52,741 bases of DNA from NCBI GenBank assembly GCA_029546925.1, contig JAKPQM010000018.1, positions 1-52,741 of the forward strand, in the 5' to 3' direction. The stretch is from Actinomycetes bacterium (GTDB lineage Bacteria > Actinomycetota > Coriobacteriia > Coriobacteriales > Atopobiaceae). A program made the position numbers and the translations under genes. The notes beneath the pieces were generated by a model. The model saw only the letters and a program-made list of their open reading frames with translations. It was not told the origin of the DNA and did not search any database. Below, one piece after another: positions 31,898 to 41,728 of this stretch. Position 1 is the stretch's first letter, and every line of letters begins with the position of its first letter.

Positions 31898-33453
31898 ATG
31901 GTGTCCGCCATCGGTGGTGATACGGCGCGAGGCGATCGTCTCAAGCGTGCTCGAGACTACGAGGAGCGCTTCTCGGGAAGCATCGTTTCAGGCGAGCGGC
32001 CTTGCGTGCATCTTCCCGCGCGCATCGGCTGGATGAACGATCCCAACGGATTCTCGTACTATCGGGGTCGCTATCACCTGTTCTACCAGTACTATCCCTT
32101 CGAGACCAAGTGGGGATCGATGCACTGGGGCCATGCGGTGAGCGATGACCTGCTGCATTGGGACTACCTCCCCGTCGCCCTTGCGCCTGATAAGCCCTAT
32201 GATGACGGCGCGGGCTGCTTCTCGGGCAGTGCGCTCGCGCTTCCCGATGGAAGGCACATGCTCATGTACACGGGCGTGGCTGCTGCGGGGAGAAAACCCG
32301 ACGGCACCCTCGCCATGCGGCAGACGCAATGCCTCGCATTCGGCGATGGCATCGACTATGAGAAGTACGAGGGCAACCCCGTGATCGACGAGGCCCTTCT
32401 GCCCGAGGGTATGTCGACGGAGCACTTCCGCGATCCGAAGGTCTGGATCGAGGGGGATGGCACGTTCCGCTGCGTGGTGGCTGGTCTGGACGAGTCCGGC
32501 TTTGGCCAGATACTCCTGTTCAAGAGCGAAGACGGCCTGCATTGGGATTTTGGCTGCGTGTTCGCCCGCAACGACATGCAGATCGGAACCATGTGGGAGT
32601 GTCCGGACACCTTCGAGCTCGACGGCGTGCAGGTCCTTTTGGTGAGTCCCCAGAACATGCTCCCCGAGGGAGATGAGTTCATAAGCGGCAATGGGACGCT
32701 CTGCCTACTCGGTCATCGCGATGGCGAGACGGGGGAGTTCGTCGCGGAATCGCGCCAAGCGATCGACTACGGGCTCGATTTCTATGCTACCCAGACCATG
32801 CTGTCCCCCGACGGTCGTCGCATCATGATCGCTTGGATGCAGAACTGGGATTCCATTGCCATGGGTGGCGAACAGTCGTGGTTCGGCCAGATGACGCTTC
32901 CCCGCGAGCTTTCCGTACGTGATGGCCGTCTCTACCAGCAGCCCGTTCGCGAGCTCGAGAAAGCCCGCAGAAACCGCGTGGCCTACGGGGACGTGGATCT
33001 CGAAGGCGCGCTTTCCCTCGAAGGCGTGAGCGGCCGGGTTATCGATCTCTTGCTCACGGTCCGTTCTTCCGATGAGTCGGAGCCGTATCGGGAGTTTTCG
33101 ATCTGGTTCGCCCAAGACGAGCGCTTCCACACGTCGCTGAGCTTCTGGCCTGCGGAACGCATGCTCAAGCTCAATCGCAAGCACTCGGGACTGCGCCGCG
33201 CGATCGTGTATCACCGTACCTGCGCGGTGCCCGACTTCGACGGGACGCTCGATTTGAGGATCGTGCTCGACCGCTGCAGCGTGGAGATATTCGTCGACGG
33301 CGGCGAGCGGGTGCTCACCATGATGATCCCAACCGATCATTCCGCTGATCGCATCACGTTCTTCTCGGACGGAAGGGCCGTGCTGGACGTCGAGAAATAC
33401 GACATCGAAACCGACTCAGTGCAGAGGCGCTGGGGAAAGAGGAAGGAAGAGCA

Positions 33454-33472
<19 letters not shown>
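31898..33472 (+). CDS. Glycoside hydrolase family 32 (sucrose/fructan beta-fructosidase)
   Basis: 524 residues from the ATG at 31898 (GGGAGG five bases upstream). The three GH32 active-site blocks are present: nucleophile Asp48 in GWMNDPNG, transition-state Asp179 in FRDPKVW, acid/base Glu234 in WECPD. The five-bladed domain is followed by the C-terminal beta-sandwich (about 370-510; CSVEIFVDGGERV). There is no signal peptide, so it acts in the cytoplasm on imported sugar, releasing fructose from sucrose, kestose or sucrose-6-phosphate. Nothing here is a phosphotransferase system, which argues for unphosphorylated substrate. Its last 19 bases overlap the ATPase gene. Confidence 0.94.
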
Positions 33473-34608
<1,136 letters not shown>

Positions 34609-34635
34609 CCTTGCTCCCCCTTCCCCTTCCTTCCG

Positions 34636-34680
34636 GAAGCAGCCCGTCTTGCCGAGAGGTGAGGCGGGCTGCTTCTTTCT
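34636..34680 (+). terminator. Rho-independent terminator of the plus-strand sucrose operon
   Basis: GAAGCAGCCCG (34636-34646) pairs perfectly with CGGGCTGCTTC (34665-34675), followed by TTTCTTTCT-like sequence. It lies 28 bases after the ATPase stop. The rest of the 200-base gap up to the convergent phosphoesterase gene shows no gene. Confidence 0.8.
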
Positions 34681-34810
34681 CTGCACCGCGTATGCGTTCG
34701 TTTCATGAACCGTACACACGTTTTGCGGAACGTACCGATTCAATAGTGCGCTTCGCGAGGGGCGCTCCGTACCGCTGGAAGGGGAGTACCTCTTGCACCG
34801 GCATGCTGCC

Positions 34811-35401
34811 CTAGAGCTCGCCTTCCCAGAAGCCGCAGGCATTCACGATGCGTGTCCCGCTCGGGTGCGAGAGCTCCCTTGCCACGAGCCCATAGCTGAG
34901 ATGGACGTGGCCGTGGAGCAGGATCTTCGGTCGCAGGGTATCGAGCAGCCAGTTGAAGCACGCGAATCCCCTGTGCGGGCGGTCTTCGAGGTCGCCGTAG
35001 CCAAGCGGCGGAGCGTGGGTTACGAGCACGTCCAAGCCGCCCGTCAGACGGGCGCGTGCGGCGAGCAGAAGCGTTTTCCGCCTCATCTGCGCCTCGCTGA
35101 AACCCACGATTCCTGCGCGGTAGTCGAGTGAACCGTCGAGGCCGGCGATGCGCATGCCCTTGACGGTGACGATGCGGTCTCCAAGGGCTGTGCCCCCCAT
35201 GTCCGCATACCCGCGCTCGTCCGTGTCGTGATTGCCGCGCACATACAGCAGCGGCGCATTTGCCGTGGTGGCAACGAAGTCGAGGTATCCGGGACGTAGG
35301 TCGCCGCATGAGATGACGAGATCGGGAGGCCGTCGCGCCCCGTTGGCGATCCTGCTGCACAGGAGCGCGTCTTCCTTGTCTGCAATTGCGAGGATGCGCA
35401 T
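34811..35401 (-). CDS. Calcineurin-like metallophosphoesterase, YfcE-like
   Basis: 196 residues. Motifs: SCGDLR (GD box), GNHDT (GNHD/E), LVTHAPP and LHGHVHLS (GHxH). The first metal box, usually D-x-H, reads IADKEDALL here, so the His is missing or shifted; the other ligands are intact. It starts four bases after the stop of the BMP-like gene, so it is the last gene of the minus-strand sucrose operon. The substrate is unknown; cytoplasmic phosphodiesters are typical for such small members. Confidence 0.86.
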   Translation of the reverse strand: MRILAIADKEDALLCSRIANGARRPPDLVISCGDLRPGYLDFVATTANAPLLYVRGNHDTDERGYADMGGTALGDRIVTVKGMRIAGLDGSLDYRAGIVGFSEAQMRRKTLLLAARARLTGGLDVLVTHAPPLGYGDLEDRPHRGFACFNWLLDTLRPKILLHGHVHLSYGLVARELSHPSGTRIVNACGFWEGEL

Positions 35402-35405
35402 CCTG

Positions 35406-37340
35406 CTATCCCGCCTCGTCGGTCTGCCTCGATATCACGCCCGAAATCTCGACGTCATCTCTGCCGTCGCGCGAGAGCTCCCAGCTCTTCGGGAGGCGTC
35501 CTGCGATGTTGCTGTTGAGCCAGCGCATGCTGGCGATCTGCTCGTTCGACGGTATCGCGGATCCTTTCGGGTTGACTTGGATCCCGCGTTGGTCGAAGAG
35601 TGCGCCTTCGAAGGGGTGGAGGCGGCGGTCGACGATGGATCTTGCGAGAAGTTCGGCGAGACGCTGCTGCCCGGCGGCAAGGCCTTCTCCCAAATCGAGT
35701 CTCACGACCCCCGACGACATGCCCCACCAGTAGTTGAGCGCCCGTTCCTTGCGACCGACACCGCCTTTCGGCCAAGTATCGTTTTTTATCGAGCGCACGA
35801 TGAGCTCGTAGTAGCGGCCCCAGTCCCATACGGGGGTTGCCAGGCTCTCGGCAGAACCGTCCTCGCCGATACGATACAGTCCGTGCGGGGCGTCGGGATT
35901 CGTGGGATCGGGATGGTCGCGCCCCGCGATAACGCTCGCTCCTGCGTCGCGGAGCTCGTGTTCCCAGCTCTCTCCAGATGCCGAGAGCCATCTTAAGTGG
36001 ACGGTCGCATAGGGGTCGACGAGCGCAGCTCCAAGAGCGAACGCGTTTACCTCGGAAATGCTGCCGTAGATAGGGGAGAAGGCCAGATAGCCTATGCGAT
36101 GATTCTCTGCGAGGCTTGCCGCGAGGGCGCCCATGACGAACTTGACCTCGTACATCCGCGCATAGAAGGTGCGGACGGCATTGCTCGAGAGGTTGATCGA
36201 GCAATTGATGAACCTCCGATCCGGATGGGCGACGGCGGCTCGAACGGTCTGCTCGAACTGGCGCGGCGAGGACGTCACGATGAGCGTGCTGCCATCTGCG
36301 ATCGCAGCCTCGACCGCATCGTCGAAGGCTCCTTCGCTCGCGCAGGATGGGAAGGCGATGGTCTCCACCTGGCCGGCGAGGCGCTTCTCGAGATCGAGCC
36401 TGCCCTGTTCGTGGAGGGCGACCCATCCCGAGGTCTGGGAGCTCCTATCGTAGATGAATGCCACGCGGAGGGGCTTCACCGGAAGCACGAGGCCCTTGAT
36501 CGCGGGGATGATCCTCGGTTTGCCCTCGGGAGGATGCTCCACGTAGTCGATGGGCTTGTCGGGTGAGGCGGCCACGAACTCGCTCCAGATGTGCTTCACG
36601 CGTTCGCCCATAGTGCGGGCGGACACGCGAAGCGGGTCTGATGTGGCGTAAGCCTGCAGGTAGACGAGGAAGGCATCGGCAGAGGTTAAAGGGAGCGAGC
36701 TTCCACCGTTGCTCTTGAAGGAGCGTTCGAAGAGGCGGTAGGCCGTCTCCAAGCGCTTGACCTCATCCTCCGGCCAAGGACTTTCGAGGTCGCGTCCCAA
36801 GAGCCGCGCCATCCGCGCGAACGAGCCCGCCTCGGAGAAGAAGAATCCGTAGATCGGAGCGATGCGATAGAACTCGAGGAATTCGCGATAGCTGTCGGCC
36901 TCTGCATCCTCTGCCCTGCGCGGCATGACACGCGTGACGTGCGCGGTTATAGTCGGGTTGTCGAGCCAGCGCAGGACCGATACGCGCTTGTTGCCCTCGG
37001 CTACATAGAAGCGCTGCAGATACTCGTACGCCACGATCGGATCGCGGATGCCTTCGTTGACCTGGGCGTCATAGAGGGCCGACCACTTGGCGGCGAATTC
37101 CGACCCAGGGTCTGCGATGGGGAGAAAACCGCACGAGAACATGCTGCTGCGGCCACGCGTCCTCGTACCCGCGATGAGCGAGAGCGGGATATCGATGGTG
37201 CCGACGGGTATCCCCTCGGTGGAGGCATGGTCGGGGATGATGCCGTCAAGGGAGGGGAGAAACGGGTTCTCGCCCCGCGAGAGGGCCTCCTTCATCTGGC
37301 GCCTCCCCGCCTTTCGGGCGCTGTTGTATTCTTCGCTCAT
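35406..37340 (-). CDS. ParB-like N-terminus fused to a BMP-type binding domain, cytoplasmic
   Basis: 644 residues from the ATG at 37340, chosen for GGAG seven bases upstream; a GTG four codons earlier lacks a good site. There is no signal peptide or lipobox; the start is MSEEYNSARKAGRRQMK. Residues about 45-150 resemble a ParB/Srx-like fold (IPVGTIDIPLSLIAGT, YVAEGNKRVSVLRW). From about 275 to 550 it follows the BMP family of sugar/nucleoside-binding proteins (KPLRVAFIYDRSSQTSGW, FINCSINLSSNAVRTFYARMYEVKFVMGALAA, HRIGYLAFSPIYGSISEVNAFALGA). A binding domain inside the cell suggests a sensor or regulator of the sucrose operon, not a transporter part. It is between sucrose phosphorylase and phosphoesterase. 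Confidence 0.82.
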   Translation of the reverse strand: MSEEYNSARKAGRRQMKEALSRGENPFLPSLDGIIPDHASTEGIPVGTIDIPLSLIAGTRTRGRSSMFSCGFLPIADPGSEFAAKWSALYDAQVNEGIRDPIVAYEYLQRFYVAEGNKRVSVLRWLDNPTITAHVTRVMPRRAEDAEADSYREFLEFYRIAPIYGFFFSEAGSFARMARLLGRDLESPWPEDEVKRLETAYRLFERSFKSNGGSSLPLTSADAFLVYLQAYATSDPLRVSARTMGERVKHIWSEFVAASPDKPIDYVEHPPEGKPRIIPAIKGLVLPVKPLRVAFIYDRSSQTSGWVALHEQGRLDLEKRLAGQVETIAFPSCASEGAFDDAVEAAIADGSTLIVTSSPRQFEQTVRAAVAHPDRRFINCSINLSSNAVRTFYARMYEVKFVMGALAASLAENHRIGYLAFSPIYGSISEVNAFALGAALVDPYATVHLRWLSASGESWEHELRDAGASVIAGRDHPDPTNPDAPHGLYRIGEDGSAESLATPVWDWGRYYELIVRSIKNDTWPKGGVGRKERALNYWWGMSSGVVRLDLGEGLAAGQQRLAELLARSIVDRRLHPFEGALFDQRGIQVNPKGSAIPSNEQIASMRWLNSNIAGRLPKSWELSRDGRDDVEISGVISRQTDEAG

Positions 37341-37426
37341 CTGCGTCTCCACATCGAACCGGATTCCCGCCTCATCTTTGCGGAAGGCATTGGATGGGGC
37401 GAAGGTGCTCTCGGCGGGCCCTGCGC

Positions 37427-38842
37427 CTACGAGAGCGCGATCTTATAGGTTTTCGCGATCAAGTCAGCATCGAGCTGCGCCCAAAAATCCCCGGAGGTTC
37501 GGCGGATGGAAAGCCTACCCGGGGCAGGGAGCTCGACTTCCATGCCGCCATCGTAATCGAAGGCGGGATGTTCGTTCCTCAGTTCCATGAGCCCGATGAG
37601 ATCGCGCACAACCGGGCGGCGCAGCTCCTCGGCGATCTCTTCCTTCGAGTAATAGTGTCGATTGATGTTGCGCCCCTCCTTCGTCTTCTCGAGGAGATCG
37701 ATATCGTTCTCGCCTGCGAGAAGGCCGACGTAGTACATCATGGGGATGCCCGGTGCGAAGAATTGGATGGCGCGGGCGAGCAGATAGGCGGCATCATCGT
37801 TGCCGAGCGCCGAGTAGTAGGTGGTGTTTATCTGGTAGATGTCCAAATTGTTGTACTTCTCGGTGTTGTAGATGCGCTTCACATTGGCCCCGTGTGAGAA
37901 CATGTGCTCCTTGGTTGCCTCGATCTCGCTGTCGGGAAGGAGGTCCCTCACATCGACGATGCCCAGGCCGTCGTGGGTGTCGAGCGTCGTGAACTGGTGC
38001 TTCGGACTCATCTCGAGCCAGCGCTTGAGGTAGGTCCCGTCCCCCGTGTACAGAGCGTGGAGCGTGAGCACGGGCAGTGCGAAGTCGTAGATCCAGTAGC
38101 CCATCTCCGCGACGCGCATCTGGATGGAGTAGTGCTCATGGATCTCCGGCAGGATGGTGATGTCCGGGCCGAGGATGTCCTGCATGTCATCGAGCAGCTC
38201 TCCTGTTTCGGGCTGGACAAAGAAGCAGCTGGTGCCCGGTTGCTTGCAGGCATAGGCGAAGGCGTCGAGGCGGATGATGTCCGCGCCGTTCTCGGCCATG
38301 AGACGCAGCGTGTCGGAGAAGAAGCGGCGGGCCCTGTTTGATCGCACGTTGATGTCGATCTGCTCCTCGCCGAAGGTGCACCATACCTTCTCAGCCGTTC
38401 CGTCAGCATGCTCGATCTCCACGTAAGGCGCCCGGGGCTTGCGCTTGTAGATGGCATCGACCTGCTCCTGGGTGGGGAAGCCCCCCTCCCAGAAATCTTG
38501 GTAGCGGATGAAGAAATCGGAGAACTCGGAGTCGTCCCCCTTCTCCAGGAAATCCTGGAAAAACGGCGACTGACGCGAGATGTGGTTGATCATGAAGTCG
38601 AACATGAGGAAGCGGCGCCCGCCGATGGCGCGTACGTCCTCCCAAGTACCGAATGCGGGATCCACGATGTCGTAGCGCATCGGAGCGAAGCCTCGGTCGG
38701 CAGAGGAGGGGAAGAACGGGAGGATATGGACACCTCCCACAGCTCGGTCGAAATGCTCGTCGAGAACCTCTTTGAGCTCGCGGAGGTTCTTGCCGAGGCT
38801 GTCGGCGTAGGTGATGAGCATGATCTTGTTCGAGAATGCCAT
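37427..38842 (-). CDS. Sucrose phosphorylase (GH13 subfamily 18)
   Basis: 471 residues from the ATG at 38842 (GGAG upstream); the frame extends further but without support. It splits sucrose with phosphate into glucose 1-phosphate and fructose in the cytoplasm. The catalytic triad falls one residue from the Bifidobacterium enzyme: nucleophile Asp193 (IIRLDAFAY), acid/base Glu233 (LPEIHEHY) and Asp291 (DTHDGLG). The N-terminal LITYADSLG and HILPFFPSSADRGF are family hallmarks. Closely related phosphorylases for sucrose 6'-phosphate or glucosylglycerate share these, so substrate is inferred from the GH32 neighbour and transporter. It starts 34 bases after the preceding gene. Confidence 0.92.
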   Translation of the reverse strand: MAFSNKIMLITYADSLGKNLRELKEVLDEHFDRAVGGVHILPFFPSSADRGFAPMRYDIVDPAFGTWEDVRAIGGRRFLMFDFMINHISRQSPFFQDFLEKGDDSEFSDFFIRYQDFWEGGFPTQEQVDAIYKRKPRAPYVEIEHADGTAEKVWCTFGEEQIDINVRSNRARRFFSDTLRLMAENGADIIRLDAFAYACKQPGTSCFFVQPETGELLDDMQDILGPDITILPEIHEHYSIQMRVAEMGYWIYDFALPVLTLHALYTGDGTYLKRWLEMSPKHQFTTLDTHDGLGIVDVRDLLPDSEIEATKEHMFSHGANVKRIYNTEKYNNLDIYQINTTYYSALGNDDAAYLLARAIQFFAPGIPMMYYVGLLAGENDIDLLEKTKEGRNINRHYYSKEEIAEELRRPVVRDLIGLMELRNEHPAFDYDGGMEVELPAPGRLSIRRTSGDFWAQLDADLIAKTYKIALS

Positions 38843-38876
38843 GGCGACTCCATTCGCTCGACGTAAGGAAAGCCTG

Positions 38877-39620
38877 CTAGGGGGTGGTACCGGCAAGGTA
38901 TTCGAGGTAGCTGACGACCGTGTCATGCCTTGGGCTGTTCGCGATGACCCCGAGGTACGCGTGCCCGTCGAGGCCGATGCCCTCGAAGAGCGCCAGACCG
39001 GTGACATCGATCGCGTTTGCGACCTCTATGACCGTCGCCTCGTAGGTATCCGCCTCGCCCAGATTATATTCGATCATGTTGTCCTCGATGACGACCTCGT
39101 TGGAGACGAGATGCGGTATGAGGGACTCCCGTGCTTCGGGGTCGGCTTCGGAGATGATCTCAGAGAGGTCGGCAAGGCAACCGGCCGAGGAGAGGATGCT
39201 GTACGCGCCTTCGCTCATGATGACGACGTCCAGCTGTCTGGCATCTATCGCACCGAGGATCTTCATCCGGGACGCATAGGCGTATCGGTGGTCTGCGACG
39301 TCGGCTTCGTCGGAAAGAAAGAGATCACGGTATCGATACACCTCGTTTTCGCGCGCATCAAGTCCGAGATGGGCGACGAATCCCTCGCCGAGCACCTCGT
39401 CGAGATCGCTTCCTGCGGCAACGTTGGCGTAGGCCAGGTACAGCACAGCGTCTCTATGCGTGAGCGTCCGCACGACGATGGTCCCCGCAACGACTGCGGC
39501 GATGAGGGCGATGACCAGTTCGAGCTTGTAATACGAGAAGATGTAGTCGAGCCGCTCCGGCATGCTCATCGCTGCGAAGGCGGCCCGATGGGCTGCGCGC
39601 TCCTCGGGTGGCAGCCTCAT
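38877..39620 (-). CDS. Unknown single-pass membrane protein of the sucrose operon
   Basis: 247 residues. A cytoplasmic N-terminus of about 33 residues (EERAAHRAAFAAMSMPERLDYIFSYYK) precedes one membrane helix (LELVIALIAAVVAGTIVVRTL), and the rest, about 190 residues, should be outside the cell; parts (LDVVIMSEGAYSILSSAGCLADLSEII) recall the lobe strands of solute-binding proteins. I cannot name the family. Its ATG overlaps the DUF624 stop by four bases (ATGA), so it is co-translated with DUF624. Proteins of this shape occur beside DUF624 and LplB/LplC genes. Confidence 0.75.
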   Translation of the reverse strand: MRLPPEERAAHRAAFAAMSMPERLDYIFSYYKLELVIALIAAVVAGTIVVRTLTHRDAVLYLAYANVAAGSDLDEVLGEGFVAHLGLDARENEVYRYRDLFLSDEADVADHRYAYASRMKILGAIDARQLDVVIMSEGAYSILSSAGCLADLSEIISEADPEARESLIPHLVSNEVVIEDNMIEYNLGEADTYEATVIEVANAIDVTGLALFEGIGLDGHAYLGVIANSPRHDTVVSYLEYLAGTTP

Positions 39621-40282
39621 CGTGCTCCCCCTTCCCCGCCTTCCTCCGGATTGGGAGAAGCCGGCTTAGAGCATGCCTTGATGACCGGTGAGAGCAGGTA
39701 CGAGCTGAGCAGGGCGCAGAGACCTTCGGCGAATAGGGCGAGGGGTGTGAAGAACCTGACGATGACGACGAACATGGCGAAGTGGATGGCAAAGATCAAG
39801 ATCGTGCAGAACAGGTAGCGGATTCCGATGAGCAGGGCGTTTTTCACCATGTTGAGGTTGGTGTTCTCAACGCGGGCAACGAGGGGAAAGACGTACATGA
39901 GCACGATGGCGTAGATCACGAAACATGCGATGACCATGGCAAGGATAATCGTCCACACGACAGAAAGCGCTTCGGTCGACGAATCGCGCAGGCGGACGAG
40001 GATGAAGGCGTCTGCACCGAGGAAAAGGCCGATGGCGAGCAGGACGAGCCAGATGGCCGTTGCTTGCTTGAAGTTCTCCTTGAACGCCTGGAAGAACTGC
40101 TTGGTGACGTTGCCCTCCTCGTTGTCGACGATCTTCAGGGTGACCGCATAGAGGGCGGCGGTCGAGGCACCTAGGGTGATGATAGGCAGCGAGCAGGCGA
40201 TCCACAGCACGTTGAGGAAGCATCCGTACGCTATTTTCAGGAGTACCTGGCTGAATTTGCTGTCATACGAAAAGATATTCAT
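39617..40282 (-). CDS. DUF624 / YesL-family membrane protein
   Basis: 221 residues, five or six membrane segments (LNVLWIACSLPIITLGASTAALYAVTLK, AIWLVLLAIGLFLGADAFIL, VVWTIILAMVIACFVIYAIVLMYVFPLV and others). The N-terminal YDSKFSQVLLKIAYG followed by the N-x-L-W-x-x-x-x-L-P pattern is typical of DUF624. These proteins go with LplB/LplC-type sugar importers and their role is unknown. It is the first gene of the minus-strand operon, about 90 bases after the TATAAT at 40370-40375. Confidence 0.88.
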   Translation of the reverse strand: MNIFSYDSKFSQVLLKIAYGCFLNVLWIACSLPIITLGASTAALYAVTLKIVDNEEGNVTKQFFQAFKENFKQATAIWLVLLAIGLFLGADAFILVRLRDSSTEALSVVWTIILAMVIACFVIYAIVLMYVFPLVARVENTNLNMVKNALLIGIRYLFCTILIFAIHFAMFVVIVRFFTPLALFAEGLCALLSSYLLSPVIKACSKPASPNPEEGGEGGAR

Positions 40283-40369
40283 ACAGCCACTCCTGCGACA
40301 GGGCGATACGGTTTTGCGCTTCTTCCTGGTAAAACGCCATGCTGGATGAAACGTGGCGTTTGCAAATCA

Positions 40370-40387
40370 AATTATAGTGCATTTGCA
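40370..40387 (-). promoter_or_regulatory. Promoter and operator of the sucrose phosphorylase operon
   Basis: On the minus strand a perfect TATAAT (40375-40370) is directly preceded by the palindrome GTGCAAATGCAC (40387-40376). A bound repressor would cover the space between -35 and -10. The same 12-mer occurs at 28053-28064 before the ABC operon. The -35 is weak. Confidence 0.7.
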
Positions 40388-40459
40388 CACTACTGCATAT
40401 AGTCCCTCCGGTAGAGCGCATCCGCTGGGAGAGATCATCGTGTGAGCCGGGAGCTTCCC

Positions 40460-41518
40460 TTACGTGGTCTCCCGCTCCGTCGATGCGCGCCAGATAAGGT
40501 CCGTCTCGGTGTAGACCTGACGGTAGTTCAAGTCGGGTTCCTTCATCCTCGTACGGAGGAGCTCGAGGGCGGAGTAGGCCATGACCTGGGTGTGGATGTG
40601 TATCGTGGTGAGCGGCGGCATGCACACGCGCGATTCGGCGGAATCGTCGAACCCCGCGAGGAGCACATCGCGCGGGACGTCGAAACCGAGCTTCCTGAGG
40701 GCTTGGAGGGCGTCGATGGCGACGAAGTCGTTCGCGCAGATGAAGAGCTCGGGCAGCTCCGGCAGCCGCGCCATCTCCCGCCCTATATCGTGGACGAAGT
40801 TGAAGGGGATGCAGCTGCGCTCCTCGACGGGGATGCCTGCGAGCATCATGGCGGTGCGGAATGCGGTGTAGCGCTCGAAGAACGATTGGCAATGCAGATG
40901 GTTGCCGATGAACGCGATGCGCGTGCAGCCTTGCCCGATCATCTCGTGGACCAAACGGAGGATCTCGGTGGTGTTGTCCATGTACAGTTGGTCGGAGGGC
41001 AGGTTTTCGCCCCGTGCCTTTGCGGGGCCGTCCACGAACAGCGTGGGAATGCCCAGCCCGCACAGCATCTGATCGTAGGCGTAGTCGAACATCTCGATGC
41101 AGATGATCGCGGCGACGCGGCTCTCGTCGAAGGTCATGGGAAGGGTGAGGTCGGCGAGGTTCTCCATGTTCACCCGATGGGAGTTCAGCGTGAATCCGAG
41201 CAGCGAGAGCTCGTTTTGAAGCGCATCGAGCATGAGCGATGAGAAGTGCGGGGCAGCGAGGTATGTTGTGGAGAGAAGTGCGATCTCGCGTCGATCGGTC
41301 ATACCGGCCAGCATTGTGGTGGGAAGCTCCGTCTGCTGCAGCCCTAGGATCGAGTTCGCGTACGCGAACTGCTTGTAGCCCATCTCCATGGCTTTCTGGA
41401 GGATCTGTGCGCGCGTCGACTCTGCGAGGCCGTCCGAGTTGTTGAGTGCTTTCGACACGGTGTTGCGGGACAGGCCGAGGTTGTCTGCGATATCTTGGAT
41501 GGTGACTCTATTCCCCAT
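40460..41518 (-). CDS. LacI-family regulator, candidate regulator of the sucrose regulon
   Basis: 352 residues. HTH at residues 5-40 (VTIQDIADNLGLSRNTVSKALNNSDGLAESTRAQIL), then an effector domain (HFSSLMLDALQNELSLLGFTL, GCTRIAFIGNHLHCQSFFERYTAF, PELFICANDFVAIDALQALR, GFDDSAESRVCMPPLTTIHIH). AGAGAG-type site before the ATG. It lies next to the DUF624-led operon and reads in the same direction, ending 178 bases before that operon's start codon. The operator GTGCATTTGCAC lies in that gap, and a weaker TGCATTTGAACA at 41571-41582 lies before this gene, suggesting autoregulation. Confidence 0.9.
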   Translation of the reverse strand: MGNRVTIQDIADNLGLSRNTVSKALNNSDGLAESTRAQILQKAMEMGYKQFAYANSILGLQQTELPTTMLAGMTDRREIALLSTTYLAAPHFSSLMLDALQNELSLLGFTLNSHRVNMENLADLTLPMTFDESRVAAIICIEMFDYAYDQMLCGLGIPTLFVDGPAKARGENLPSDQLYMDNTTEILRLVHEMIGQGCTRIAFIGNHLHCQSFFERYTAFRTAMMLAGIPVEERSCIPFNFVHDIGREMARLPELPELFICANDFVAIDALQALRKLGFDVPRDVLLAGFDDSAESRVCMPPLTTIHIHTQVMAYSALELLRTRMKEPDLNYRQVYTETDLIWRASTERETT

Positions 41519-41728
41519 GGGGCTCTCTTTCTATTGGCACGACTGCGACATTTGACAACATGTCAGTAGTTGCATTTGAACATATCACTCATACACCCTG
41601 TCTGTCGACATGATGTTCTGATGGAGTTGCAGATCGTGCAGAGGGGCTTGCGTGCTTTCGAGGGGGCATCTAGAATCAAACCGCACGTAGGCAGCGCCCT
41701 TATCCTCGCGAAGGGATGTGTACGAAGG

